From DASWOJ01 sp964242415 (GTDB lineage: Bacteria > Pseudomonadota > Alphaproteobacteria > Acetobacterales > Acetobacteraceae), in the NCBI GenBank assembly GCA_964242415.1, contig CAXTAT010000016.1:1-64000 (forward strand): a stretch of DNA of 64,000 bases. The letters run 5' to 3'. The position numbers and the translations under genes were made by a program. Positions 8,868 to 20,047 of the stretch are shown one piece after another (the stretch's first letter is position 1; the number at the start of each line of letters is the position of its first letter). Under the pieces are notes generated by a model. That model worked only from the letters and a program-made list of their open reading frames with translations, was not told the origin of the DNA and did not search any database.

Positions 8868-9587
8868 GTGCGTCGATTTTGGACCAATGCCACCCTGTCT
8901 TCCGGCGACGCCGGCCATGTCGTGATGCTGGACGGCAAGCCGCTGCGCATTCCCGGCCGCAATCCGGGCGGCGCACCGTTGACCATCGCCACCACCGCAC
9001 TGGCCGAGGCCATCACCGCCGAGTGGCAGGCGGCCGGGACGCAAGGCGGCGAGATGTCCATGGAGGACGTGCCGCTGACCCGGCTGGCCGCCACCGCGCA
9101 GGACCGCATCGCCCCCAACCCGGCCCCGGTCGCCGCCGCCCTGGCGGAGTACGGTGAAAGCGACCTGCTCTGCTACCGTGCGGAGCATCCGGAGGAGCTG
9201 ATGCTGCGCCAGGCGCGCTATTGGCAGCCCTGGCTCGATTGGGCCGCCCGCACCCACGGCGCGCGCCTGCAGGTGGCGGCCGGCGTCATGCACCTGCGGC
9301 AGGACCCGGCGGCGCTGGAGGCCATCCGGATGGCCTATGCCGGGCTGTCGGTTCCGGCCTTAGCGGCGCTGGGCGTCGCGGTTCCTGCCATGGGCAGCGC
9401 CGTACTCGGCCTGGCCCTGGCCGGCGGTGCGCTGGATGCCGCCGCCGCCCATGACGTGGCCGGGCTGGACGAGGCGTTCCAGGTGGAGAAGTGGGGCGAG
9501 GACGCCGAGGCCGCCGTCCGCCGGCAGCACGTCGCCGACGACATCGCCCTGGCCGAGCGGTTCATCTGGCTCAGCCGGCCGGATTAG
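8868..9587 (+). CDS. ATP12 family F1-ATPase chaperone
   Basis: The 239-residue product matches the ATP12 family, whose mitochondrial member chaperones the F1 alpha subunit during ATP synthase assembly. The family features seen are the N-terminal LDGKPLRIPGRNPGG-type segment, ALAEAITAEWQAAG, the LTRLAATAQDRI helix, YGESDLLCYRAEHPEEL and the C-terminal EKWGEDAEAAVRRQHV. The GTG start at 8868 has AGGGAG 7 bases upstream. The last 17 bases overlap the convergent lipB gene. Function in bacteria is inferred from the eukaryotic family. Confidence 0.9.
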   Translation: MRRFWTNATLSSGDAGHVVMLDGKPLRIPGRNPGGAPLTIATTALAEAITAEWQAAGTQGGEMSMEDVPLTRLAATAQDRIAPNPAPVAAALAEYGESDLLCYRAEHPEELMLRQARYWQPWLDWAARTHGARLQVAAGVMHLRQDPAALEAIRMAYAGLSVPALAALGVAVPAMGSAVLGLALAGGALDAAAAHDVAGLDEAFQVEKWGEDAEAAVRRQHVADDIALAERFIWLSRPD

Positions 9588-10275
9588 GCTCGCCGAACAC
9601 CTCGGCCCAGGCCGCCCGCAGCGCCACGTCGGCGTCGGCCATCGTCACCGGCAGGCCCAGGGCATGCAGGCTGGTGACGCCATGCTCCGGGATGCCGCAG
9701 GGCACGATCCCCGAGAAGTGGTCCAGGTTGGGATCGACGTTCAGCGCCACGCCGTGCCAACTGACCCAGCGCGTCACCCGCACGCCGATGGCGGCGATCT
9801 TGGCCTCCGTGCCGGCGCTGCGGTCGGCGACCCAGATGCCGACGCGGCCGGCCCGCCGCTCCCCGCGCACATTGAAGCGGTCCAGGGCGCGGATCAGCCA
9901 CTCCTCCAGCCCGTGCACGAAGGCGCGCACGTCGCGCGCCACAACGGTCCCATGCGGGCGCGTCAGGTCCAGCATGACATAGGCGGTGCGCTGGCCCGGC
10001 CCATGATAGGTCCACTGCCCCCCACGCCCGGCGGCAAACGTCGGAAAGCGGCCGGGGTCGGCAAGGTCGCCAGGCTGTGCGGAGGTGCCGGAGGTGTACA
10101 GCGGCGGATGCTCCACCAGCCAGACCTGCTCCCGGGCGGCGCCGGCGCGGATGCCATCCACGCGGGCCTGCATGGTCGTCAGGGCCTCGGGATATGGCAG
10201 GAGCTCATCCCGTATCCGCCAGTCCAGCCCAGGCGCTGCGTTGGGTGCTGGGCGGATTGAACCGGGTTGCTCCAT
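9571..10275 (-). CDS. lipB: Octanoyl-[ACP]:protein N-octanoyltransferase LipB
   Basis: LipB moves octanoate from acyl carrier protein to the lipoyl domains of E2 subunits and the glycine cleavage H protein, the first step of lipoate assembly. The 234-residue product has the signature RGGQWTYHGPGQRTAYVMLD, the conserved lysine in EAKIAAIGVRVTRW, and the catalytic cysteine in GIVPCGI. Its 3' end overlaps ATP12 tail-to-tail. It is divergent from the tRNA gene 25 bases away. Confidence 0.95.
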   Translation of the reverse strand: MEQPGSIRPAPNAAPGLDWRIRDELLPYPEALTTMQARVDGIRAGAAREQVWLVEHPPLYTSGTSAQPGDLADPGRFPTFAAGRGGQWTYHGPGQRTAYVMLDLTRPHGTVVARDVRAFVHGLEEWLIRALDRFNVRGERRAGRVGIWVADRSAGTEAKIAAIGVRVTRWVSWHGVALNVDPNLDHFSGIVPCGIPEHGVTSLHALGLPVTMADADVALRAAWAEVFGEPNPAG

Positions 10276-10299
10276 CAGCTATACGGTCCCCGGCACGAT

Positions 10300-10382
10300 G
10301 CGGTCGTGGCGAAATGGTAGACGCGCAAGCTTGAGGTGCTTGTGGGGGAAACCCTGTGGAAGTTCGAGTCTTCTCGACCGCA
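10300..10382 (+). tRNA. tRNA-Leu (anticodon GAG)
   Basis: An 83-base cloverleaf with acceptor arms GCGGTCG (10300-10306) and CGACCGC (10375-10381). The anticodon stem CAAGC/GCTTG encloses TTGAGGT, with anticodon GAG at 10333-10335. A long variable arm (GGGGG/CCC region) is typical of leucine tRNAs, and the T arm carries TTCGAGT. The discriminator base is A; no CCA is encoded. It reads CUC/CUU codons, the former frequent in this GC-rich genome. Confidence 0.95.
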
Positions 10383-10414
10383 TACCTGCTCAATTCTTCC
10401 CAAGACAGCAACGG

Positions 10415-12970
10415 CTACCGCTTCCGGCGCAGGGCACGGCGTGCGCGCAGGTCCTCCATCTCGGCCGCACGGCCGTCGATGGACGCGCGGACGTCGGATA
10501 GCGTCGCCATGATGCTGGCCCAGAGCTGGTCCGCCTCCGGCTGCGCCCGGTCGTCGTTGCCTCCCTGCCGCCGCTCGCGGAAGCCATAAGAGGCATAGTG
10601 CTCATAGGCCGTCATCGTACCGGCCCGCACCCCCTTCTGCACATCCGGATAGGCATTCAGGTACCACTCGGCGTCGAACTCTTCCGATGACAGCAGGCGG
10701 CGCTGCAGGCGGGACCGAGTCATGGCCATCGCATTGCGCAGCTCGCTCAGCCGCAGCGGATAGCGGAGCCGTGCCCGCATGACCGCCTGGGACCAGCACT
10801 GCAGGCCCAGGCCGGTGGCGACCCGGTGGTCTGGCAGGCGCTGCCGGGGCTGGCCCTCGCGGCACAAGCGGCGCGCGCGGTCCAGGGCCTTGAACCAGGC
10901 AGCATACTCATTGCGGCATAGGATCGGCGGCGGCAGGTCGCTGTCGCGATAGGCCGCCGCGTCGCTGAACACGCCGACCAGCCCGGTCACCAGCGCCTCA
11001 AGCATCTTGATGTCGCTCTTGCCCTCGACGAAGGCCATCGTCGCCGGATCGGCGCTGGTCTCCAACGGCGCCACCAGGATGCCCGGCGCCAACGCCCGCA
11101 ACTGCGCCAAGTAGGCCTGGTAGGGCAGCAGGCCGATATGCTCGACCTCGACCCCGGACTCCACGATCAGCGGCGGCGGCGGCGCGCCGATGCAGACCAG
11201 CCGCAGCCCATTGGCGGCGCAGAAGTCGCGCACCGCCCGGACGACTTCGAGGGAGTCCCCGGCCAGCGCCGGCGTGTCGCTCTGTGACCAAACCACGCAG
11301 CCTGGCTCGCCGGCCGATACCTCCGGAGGCTGCTCGGCGGCCAGGTTCCGGCACGTCACGGCCCGGTCCAGCAGCAGCGTATGCGCCTCCTGCTGCAGCA
11401 GCCCGGCCAGTCGGTCGGTGGAGGTCGCAAGAACCGCGCAGCCGCGCACCAGGGCGCGGGTGCCCTGCACCTGCTCGGGCGCGAGCCGGGCGCGGTAGGC
11501 CGGCGACACCATCAGGTTGTCGTCGATGTCCAGCGAATAGGGCCGGCCAAGCCCGTCCACCGCCAGCGCCAGGTCGGGCGGCAGCTCGCGCTGCACCCAC
11601 AACGCGTCAAAGGCCGGGTCCGGCTCGGGCGAGCGGGTGCTGAACTCGATGGCGCCGCGGCTCCAGACCGAGTAGCCGGCGATGCGTCCCTCGCGGTGCA
11701 TCGCGCCGAACGGCAGGTGCACGCGCACGTCGCGCATGTTGGCCGCCTGCTCCGTCAGCACCAGGACATGCGGCCGGTCTGCCCGGTCCGGCCGGGTGGC
11801 CAGCCACGCCGCCCGGCTGCGCGTCCGGGCGTGGGCGGCGCGGTCGATCCCGTCCAGCAGCGCATCCCGGGCCAGTTCCTCGTTGAAGGCATCCGCCGCG
11901 AAGCGTGCGGCCGCCGCGGACATCGCGCCCAACGCCTCGGGCGCCAGCCCGGCCAGGTGGTCCAGCGCCGCGTCCAACGCAGCCGGTCCGCCGGATGCCA
12001 GGCCGTCATCCGCCAGGACGGCGGCGCCCGCCCGCGTCAGGGCGCTGGTGAGCGTGCCATGGATGTTGGTCAGCAGGGGCACCCCCCGCGTCAGGGCGTT
12101 TACGGAGCGGACCGGCACCGCCAGCCGGCGCTCCAGCGAGTCGTCATACAGGTCGAGCGCGATGCTGCCGGGCTGATACATCTGCAGGACGGCCCGCAGC
12201 GTCAGTTCGCCCAGCACATGGACGCCGGGGCGCCCCTCGATCCGCTGCAGGGTCCCAATGGCGTCCAGGCTGGTCGCATTGCCGGGGTCGAGGCCGGCAA
12301 CCACCTGCAGCTCGATGCCGCCATGCCGTCCGCACCAGTCCGCTACCTGCTCTAGCCAGGCCGCAGAGCGCTTCCAGGAGTACAGGTTGCCGACAAACTG
12401 CAACCGCCGTAGCGCGGAGGGCGCACCGGAGGCGGGCGGCAGGCGCAGGGTGGCCGGCAGCGCATAGGGCACCAGGGCCGTCGGCGTGGCGATGCCCTCC
12501 CGCGCCAGCTCCGCCGACCAGAAGCCGTTCTGCTCGACCGAGCCGGTCAGCACCAGGTCGGCCCCGGTGCACCGGCGGATCAACTGCTGCCGCGCCGGCT
12601 CGACCTGGGCGGGCACGCCGTTCGCCATCGCGAAGTGCTGCAGGCCGTTCAGGTCGCAGACGTGCACGGGACCGGGCGGGAACGGCGCATTGCGCAGCGA
12701 TGGCCACATCCACAGCACCACGTCCGGCCGCAGCTCATGCAGCAGCGTCGTGTAATCGAGGTGGTCATGGAACAGCAGCGGGCGCAGCCGGCCGGGGTCC
12801 TCCGTCCGCAGCGCCTTCACGCGGGCGCTGTTGCGCGGGACCGAGACCGACACGTCGTAGCCGCCGGCCCGCAGCGCCGACACGGCCTGCTGGCTGCGGA
12901 GGCCGCCGCCGGATGCGATCTCGTCCAGGGTGGGCAGCCAGTCGATGGCTAACACATGGGCGCGTTTCAC
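10415..12970 (-). CDS. Large two-domain GT-B-type glycosyltransferase
   Basis: The 851-residue product looks like two tandem glycosyltransferase modules. The first (about 1-385) opens with a GGGLRSQQAVSALRAGG loop typical of GT4-like donors; it includes LQFVGNLYSWKR and HVLGEL, which resemble the inter-domain region. The second (about 390-740) starts RPHVLVLTEQ and contains EGKSDIKMLEALVTG, matching the E-x-K-x4-E phosphate-binding pattern. The tail (about 755-800) has WYLNAYPDVQKGVRAG and HYASYGFRERRQ, a motif common in proteobacterial cell-surface glycosyltransferases. Donor and acceptor are unknown. It follows the small gene at 13011 on the same strand, 40 bases away. Confidence 0.8.
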   Translation of the reverse strand: MKRAHVLAIDWLPTLDEIASGGGLRSQQAVSALRAGGYDVSVSVPRNSARVKALRTEDPGRLRPLLFHDHLDYTTLLHELRPDVVLWMWPSLRNAPFPPGPVHVCDLNGLQHFAMANGVPAQVEPARQQLIRRCTGADLVLTGSVEQNGFWSAELAREGIATPTALVPYALPATLRLPPASGAPSALRRLQFVGNLYSWKRSAAWLEQVADWCGRHGGIELQVVAGLDPGNATSLDAIGTLQRIEGRPGVHVLGELTLRAVLQMYQPGSIALDLYDDSLERRLAVPVRSVNALTRGVPLLTNIHGTLTSALTRAGAAVLADDGLASGGPAALDAALDHLAGLAPEALGAMSAAAARFAADAFNEELARDALLDGIDRAAHARTRSRAAWLATRPDRADRPHVLVLTEQAANMRDVRVHLPFGAMHREGRIAGYSVWSRGAIEFSTRSPEPDPAFDALWVQRELPPDLALAVDGLGRPYSLDIDDNLMVSPAYRARLAPEQVQGTRALVRGCAVLATSTDRLAGLLQQEAHTLLLDRAVTCRNLAAEQPPEVSAGEPGCVVWSQSDTPALAGDSLEVVRAVRDFCAANGLRLVCIGAPPPPLIVESGVEVEHIGLLPYQAYLAQLRALAPGILVAPLETSADPATMAFVEGKSDIKMLEALVTGLVGVFSDAAAYRDSDLPPPILCRNEYAAWFKALDRARRLCREGQPRQRLPDHRVATGLGLQCWSQAVMRARLRYPLRLSELRNAMAMTRSRLQRRLLSSEEFDAEWYLNAYPDVQKGVRAGTMTAYEHYASYGFRERRQGGNDDRAQPEADQLWASIMATLSDVRASIDGRAAEMEDLRARRALRRKR

Positions 12971-13010
12971 AGTCGCCGCCTTCCAGGCCCGCCATGCTGC
13001 CGCGGCACGG

Positions 13011-13397
13011 CTAGATCAGCTCGGCGATGGTGGCCTTCAGCTCGTCTAGTTGGGCGTTCTGCAGCGTCAGCAGCGAGCAGATCCCTGCGAAGGCCTGGGC
13101 AGCTCGCTCATCCGGGCGGATCGGCCGGGGCAGCACCCGGCTCAGCGGCGGCAGCGCCGCCACCTGGCCCTGGTAGGCGCGCAGCACCGCGGCGATGGCC
13201 GCCGCCCACTCCTCCCCGTCCGCAGCACGGCGGTCGAGCGCGCCGAGCGCAAGCCCGGCGGCGGCATCCAGCCGGTGAGCCTGGAGCAGGTCCTGGATGG
13301 CAGCGAGCCGGAGCGGCGAGGCGGCCGCGTCGTCCCTGGCGGCATCGCCCGTGGCTGGCATAAGGCGGACAGGATGCTCGTCCGGCGGCGGCACCAC
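13011..13397 (-). CDS. Hypothetical protein upstream of the glycosyltransferase
   Basis: I do not recognise this family. The frame fits a 128-residue, alanine/leucine-rich, mostly helical protein ending in a heptad-like stretch (LLTLQNAQLDELKATIAEL). I prefer the GTG at 13397 because GGATAGG lies 6 bases upstream; an ATG at 13361 would give 116 residues. The gene lies 40 bases upstream of the glycosyltransferase on the same strand, so the two are probably cotranscribed. Helical, C-terminally coiled accessory proteins of this kind often pair with surface-glycan enzymes, but that is inference only. Confidence 0.55.
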   Translation of the reverse strand: MVPPPDEHPVRLMPATGDAARDDAAASPLRLAAIQDLLQAHRLDAAAGLALGALDRRAADGEEWAAAIAAVLRAYQGQVAALPPLSRVLPRPIRPDERAAQAFAGICSLLTLQNAQLDELKATIAELI

Positions 13398-13636
13398 ATG
13401 CAGCCTATCCTGCGGCCTGGTGAATGCTTTGCGTGCCAACTCGGTGCCTATCTGTCGAATACACGGTTGCCGCCAAACGCCGGGCCTTTGCAGCATTGGC
13501 CGAAATGCCGGGCCGGGCAAGCCCTGGGCACCCGGTGCCGCTGCCGGTGGCGCTGATTGCCTTCCCAGCGCGTCCGAAGCAACTTGGCCGCCACCAAGCG
13601 GGGACCCCGGTCCCCGGCCACCTATGGAGACCCGGC

Positions 13637-15958
<2,322 letters not shown>

Positions 15959-15988
15959 CCCCCGAAGCCCGATGATCCCCGCAGCCCA

Positions 15989-16447
15989 ATGATCCCCGTC
16001 GCCCTGGGCCTGGTAGCGCTGGCGGTGCTGCTGTGGGCGGCGCGTGGCTTCGCCCAGGCACGGGTGGCCAACGTCAAGGCGCTGCTGGGCTGGGTGGCGG
16101 CGCTGGCCGGGCTGACGGTCGGGACGGGACTGCTGCTGACCGGGCGCGGGGCAGGGGCAGTCGGCATGCTGATCGTGTTCGGGCCGTTGGCTTGGAGCTG
16201 GTGGCAGGAATCGAAGCTGACCCGCAAGCCCGGACGGGGGCCGGGACAGGCGCCGCCGGGACACGCCGGCCGGATGCCGCGGAGCGAGGCGCTGGATGTC
16301 CTCGGTCTGCACGACCCGGTGACGGAGGCCGACGTGCGCGCCGCCTACCTGCGGTTGATCCGAGTCGCGCACCCTGATAGCGGAGGGTCCGACTGGCTCG
16401 CGGCGCGGGTGAACCAGGCACGCGACACCCTGCTTGGCCTAGCCTGA
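15989..16447 (+). CDS. Membrane-anchored J-domain protein (Pam18/TIM14-like)
   Basis: The 152-residue protein has two N-terminal hydrophobic segments (about 1-20 and 32-68) and a short C-terminal J domain. The latter has the diagnostic HPD tripeptide (RVAHPDSGGSDW) after EADVRAAYLRLI. This order, membrane first and J domain last, is that of mitochondrial Pam18/TIM14 and its alphaproteobacterial relatives, which stimulate a DnaK/Hsp70 partner at the membrane. An ATG 17 bases upstream runs into a stop after six codons. The substrate is unknown. Confidence 0.85.
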   Translation: MIPVALGLVALAVLLWAARGFAQARVANVKALLGWVAALAGLTVGTGLLLTGRGAGAVGMLIVFGPLAWSWWQESKLTRKPGRGPGQAPPGHAGRMPRSEALDVLGLHDPVTEADVRAAYLRLIRVAHPDSGGSDWLAARVNQARDTLLGLA

Positions 16448-16563
16448 GCCTGGAGCCGCGTCAGCCTATCATAGCCTAACTTGCCGTTGCGGACCCGGCA
16501 TGGCACGTTTCCGCCACAACACCGCGGCATAAGCCGCCGCCAACCACAACGGAAGCCGCACAC

Positions 16564-17445
16564 GTGATCAAGAAGCTGCGAAAGGCGGTCCTGCCGGTGG
16601 CCGGCCTGGGTACCCGATTCCTGCCGGCGACCAAGGCGATGGCCAAGGAGATGCTGCCCGTCGTCGACAAGCCGCTCATCCAATATGCCATCGAGGAGGC
16701 GCGGGCGGCCGGCATCGAGCAGTTCTGCCTGGTGACCGGCCGCGGCAAGACCGCGCTGATCGATCACTTCGACGTCGCCTATGAGCTGGAGGCCACCCTG
16801 CGGGAGCGTGGCAAGACCGAACTGATCGACATGCTGGACACCATGAAGGTGCAGCCCGGGTCCATCACCACCGTGCGCCAGCAGGTGCCGCACGGCCTGG
16901 GCCACGCCATCTGGTGCGCCCGCGCCTTCATCGGCGAGGACCCCTTCGCCATTCTGCTGCCGGACGACCTAGTGCTGAGCGACACCTCCTGCCTGAAGCA
17001 GCTTGCCGACGCCTATGCCGAGACCGGCGGCAACGTGGTGGCCGTCGCCGAGGTGCCGCATGACCAAACCAACAAGTACGGCATCCTGCGGGTGGGCCGC
17101 GACGACGGCCGCATGGTCGAGGTGCTGGGCCTGGTCGAGAAGCCGCGGCCCGAGGACGCGCCGAGCAACCTGTCAGTGATCGGCCGCTACATTCTGCTGC
17201 CGGAGGTGCTCGACCACCTGTCCCGCATGGAGCGCGGCAGCGGCGGCGAGGTGCAGCTCACCGACGCCATGGCCAAGATGATCGGCCACACTCCGTTCCA
17301 CGGCCTGCGCTACGAGGGCCGCCGCTTCGACTGCGGCGACAAGATCGGCTTCCTGGAGGCGCAGATCGCCTTTGCGTTGAAGCGCCCGGACCTGGCGCCC
17401 GCCGTCCGCGAGTTCCTGCGGCACTACACGGATGCAAGCGCATGA
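16564..17445 (+). CDS. galU: UTP-glucose-1-phosphate uridylyltransferase
   Basis: GalU makes UDP-glucose, the precursor for exopolysaccharide, lipopolysaccharide and other glycans. The 293-residue product has the nucleotide-binding GLGTRFLPATKAMAKEM, KPLIQYAIEEA, and EKPRPEDAPSNLSVIGRYI motifs. The GTG start begins VIKKLRKAVLPVAG. Its TGA overlaps the ATG of the phosphohexomutase (ATGA), so sugar-phosphate isomerisation and UDP-sugar formation are coupled in one operon. Confidence 0.96.
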   Translation: MIKKLRKAVLPVAGLGTRFLPATKAMAKEMLPVVDKPLIQYAIEEARAAGIEQFCLVTGRGKTALIDHFDVAYELEATLRERGKTELIDMLDTMKVQPGSITTVRQQVPHGLGHAIWCARAFIGEDPFAILLPDDLVLSDTSCLKQLADAYAETGGNVVAVAEVPHDQTNKYGILRVGRDDGRMVEVLGLVEKPRPEDAPSNLSVIGRYILLPEVLDHLSRMERGSGGEVQLTDAMAKMIGHTPFHGLRYEGRRFDCGDKIGFLEAQIAFALKRPDLAPAVREFLRHYTDASA

Positions 17446-18863
17446 GCCTGACGCAGGCGTTCCGCCACGACTTCGACCCGACCAGCCTGCGCGAGTACGA
17501 CATCCGCGGCGTGGTCGGCCGCACGCTGCACCCGGCGGACGCCTTCGCGATCGGGCGCACCTTCGGCACGGTCGTGGCGCGGGCCGGCGGGCGCCGGGTT
17601 GCGGTGGGGTATGACGGCCGCCTGTCCTCCCCCAAGCTGGCCGGCGCGCTGACCCAGGGATTGAAGGCCAGCGGGATGGAAGTGCTGCGGGTAGGCCGCG
17701 GGCCGACGCCGCTGCTGTACTTTGCCGCCACCACGTTGGAGACGGACGGTGCGGTGATGGTCACCGGCAGCCACAACCCGCCGGACTACAACGGCTTCAA
17801 GATGATGCTGGGCCGTAAGGCGTTCTTCGGCCCTGACATCCAATTGCTGGGCCGTCTGGCGGCGGCGGGCGACGTGGTCGAGGAGGCCGCGGGCAGCGAC
17901 CGACCGGTCGATGTCGTGGACGACTACGTGGCCCGGCTGATGCAGGACTGGGATGGCGGCGACCGCACGTTGCGCGTCGTGTGGGACAACGCCAACGGCG
18001 CCGCCGGCGAGGTGCTGGAGCGGCTGCTGCGTGTGCTGCCGGGCCATCACACCGTCCTGAACCCGGTGATCGACGGGCGCTTCCCCGCGCACCACCCGGA
18101 CCCGACCATAGCCAAGAACCAGGAGCAGCTCATCGCCGCCGTGCGGGAGCAGGGGGCCGACCTGGGGATCGGCTTCGACGGCGATGCGGACCGGGTAGGC
18201 GTGGTGGACGATGGCGGCGCGATGCTGGCCGGGGACCAGCTCATGGTCGTGCTAGCGCGCGACGTGCTGCGGACCCACCCCGGCGCCACCATCATCGCCG
18301 ACGTGAAGGCGAGCCAGGTGCTGTATGACGAGATCGCCCATGCCGGCGGCAAGCCGATGATGTTCAAGACCGGGCACAGCCTGATCAAGGCGAAGATGGC
18401 CGAGATCGGCTCGCCATTCGCCGGGGAGATGTCGGGGCATATCTTCTATGCCGACCGTTGGTATGGCTTCGACGATGCGCTGTATGTGGCGGTCCGCCTG
18501 CTGGGCATCGTGGCCCGGATGGATGGGCCGCTGTCGGCCGTGCGCCTGGCGTTGCCGCAGGTGGTGAACACGCCGGAGCTGCGGTTCGACTGCGGCGACA
18601 CCCGCAAGTTCCATGTGGTGCAGGAGGTCGCGGCCCGGCTGCGCGCCGCCCGCGCCGACGTGAACGACATCGACGGCGTGCGGGTGCTGACGCCGGACGG
18701 ATGGTGGCTGCTGCGGGCGTCCAACACGCAGGCGGTGCTGGTGGCCCGGGCGGAGGCGCGCGACGAGGCCGGGCTGGACCGGCTGAAGGCGGCGCTGAGC
18801 GAGCAGTTGCTGGCGTCCGGCCTGGCGGCGCCGGACTTCTCTGGGGAAAACGCCGGGCACTAA
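17442..18863 (+). CDS. Phosphomannomutase/phosphoglucomutase
   Basis: Members of this alpha-D-phosphohexomutase family interconvert hexose 6- and 1-phosphates through a phosphoserine. The 473-residue product has the active-site loop VTGSHNPPDYNGFK with the phosphoserine at Ser110, the metal-binding GFDGDADRVG, the sugar-binding GEMSGHIFYAD, and the phosphate-binding RASNTQ near the C-terminus. This layout matches AlgC/ManB-like bifunctional enzymes. It overlaps galU and would feed it glucose 1-phosphate. Glucose versus mannose preference is not readable here. Confidence 0.93.
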   Translation: MSLTQAFRHDFDPTSLREYDIRGVVGRTLHPADAFAIGRTFGTVVARAGGRRVAVGYDGRLSSPKLAGALTQGLKASGMEVLRVGRGPTPLLYFAATTLETDGAVMVTGSHNPPDYNGFKMMLGRKAFFGPDIQLLGRLAAAGDVVEEAAGSDRPVDVVDDYVARLMQDWDGGDRTLRVVWDNANGAAGEVLERLLRVLPGHHTVLNPVIDGRFPAHHPDPTIAKNQEQLIAAVREQGADLGIGFDGDADRVGVVDDGGAMLAGDQLMVVLARDVLRTHPGATIIADVKASQVLYDEIAHAGGKPMMFKTGHSLIKAKMAEIGSPFAGEMSGHIFYADRWYGFDDALYVAVRLLGIVARMDGPLSAVRLALPQVVNTPELRFDCGDTRKFHVVQEVAARLRAARADVNDIDGVRVLTPDGWWLLRASNTQAVLVARAEARDEAGLDRLKAALSEQLLASGLAAPDFSGENAGH

Positions 18864-19220
18864 TCCCCCACGGGGCAGGGCGGCGTCAGGCCCGTGCTTG
18901 CGTTCCTGCTCCCTCGGGGACAGGGCCGGGGTCATAGGCGCGAACCCGGGCCGGGCGCGGGACGCATCCACCGGACCGGCCAGCGCCGTCATTGCGGGCC
19001 GCGTTGGCGGTGCGACTATCCAAGGGCCGCTGGCATAGTCCGTTCGGCCCCAGGGTGCCCGCCATGCCGGTGTGCAGGCCGATGAGACCCTGACGCCCAT
19101 CCATCGGTTGACAAATCATAACGGAGGTTCTGCGCCACCTCGGACACCTGAGCTTGCAGTCTCAATAATAATACGTTAAGCTATTTACTAGCAGAAATGT
19201 ATGCGGGTTTGGAGCGGGCG
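18864..19220. other. Gene-free segment between phosphohexomutase and PEP-CTERM gene
   Basis: No convincing coding frame is present. It holds a degenerate CCGGGGT-type repeat arm (about 18900-18930) and a half-copy of the GTCATTGCG repeat family (about 18987-19026). An AT-rich stretch from about 19154 contains TTGCAG and several TAA-rich hexamers that could form the promoter of the PEP-CTERM gene. I cannot place a reliable -10 box. Confidence 0.5.
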
Positions 19221-19967
19221 ATGCACAGCAAGGCAATCCTAGGTAGTCTGGTCACAGCGGCGGTGTTGGCACTGGGTGGCGTCGCGCAAGCAAGCCCGAT
19301 GGTGGCAAACGGCGGCTTCGAGTTGTCGTCCTACAGCGCAAGCTCGCAGTTCGGCGCAAACTCCTTCGGCCAGGGCGTGACTGGCTGGACCGGGACTGGA
19401 TATGAGCTGTACTTCGTTGGTGGAACGCAGACCACGGTGTCCGCCGCCAACCAGTACAACGACCCCAAGACCTATTTACGTCCCAACGTCACCACCAGCC
19501 CCGACGGCGGCAGCTTCGTCGCGATGGATGGCGACAGTTCGTTCCAGGGCGGCAGCGCGAGCACAGCCGGCGCGACGATCTCGCAGACGATCAACGGCCT
19601 CACGCCCGGCCTGCGGTATGACGTGGGTTTCTATTGGGCGGCCAGCGAGCTACTCGACCGCACCGGCAACACCACCGAGCGGCTCGCGGTCGATTTCGGC
19701 AGCGATGCGCAGACCACGGCGACTGTCAGCGTGCTCTCGGGCGGCTTCAGCGGCTGGATGCAGCAGACCTTCCGCTTCACGGCGTCCAGCGCCAGCGAGG
19801 TGCTCAAGTTCCTATCCTTCGGCACGCCGACCGGCTCGCCGCCGGTCGCGCTGCTCGACGGCGTATCGGTCGTGCAGACCGTGCCGGAGCCGGCGTCCTG
19901 GGCGACGCTGGTCCTAGGTCTGGCCGTGCTGGGCGGCACGCTCCGAACCCTTCGCCGCAAAGCCTGA
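19221..19967 (+). CDS. PEP-CTERM sorting-domain secreted protein
   Basis: The 248-residue product has an N-terminal signal peptide (MHSKAILGSLVTAAVLALGG then AQAS) and a C-terminal VPEPASWATLVLGLAVLGG segment followed by RTLRRKA. This Pro-Glu-Pro, hydrophobic helix, arginine cluster order is recognised and cut by exosortase. The middle (NGGFELSSYS..., DGDSSFQGG) resembles DUF642/choice-of-anchor jelly-roll domains that bind or decorate extracellular polysaccharide. The ATG at 19221 has GGAG 6 bases upstream; an ATG at 19197 is possible. No exosortase gene is in the window. Confidence 0.85.
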   Translation: MHSKAILGSLVTAAVLALGGVAQASPMVANGGFELSSYSASSQFGANSFGQGVTGWTGTGYELYFVGGTQTTVSAANQYNDPKTYLRPNVTTSPDGGSFVAMDGDSSFQGGSASTAGATISQTINGLTPGLRYDVGFYWAASELLDRTGNTTERLAVDFGSDAQTTATVSVLSGGFSGWMQQTFRFTASSASEVLKFLSFGTPTGSPPVALLDGVSVVQTVPEPASWATLVLGLAVLGGTLRTLRRKA

Positions 19968-19991
19968 TTGTCCAGGCGACATGATCTAACA

Positions 19992-20023
19992 AACCGGGCG
20001 TCGTTTTCAGACGACGCCCGGTT
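19992..20023 (+). terminator. Perfect 13-bp hairpin after the PEP-CTERM gene
   Basis: AACCGGGCGTCGT (19992-20004) and its exact complement ACGACGCCCGGTT (20011-20023) enclose TTTCAG. The stem lies 24 bases after the stop codon. A long T-run is absent, as is usual in GC-rich alphaproteobacteria, but position and stability support termination. Confidence 0.75.
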
Positions 20024-20047
20024 GCCCGGCACGATATAGGTTCAGCC

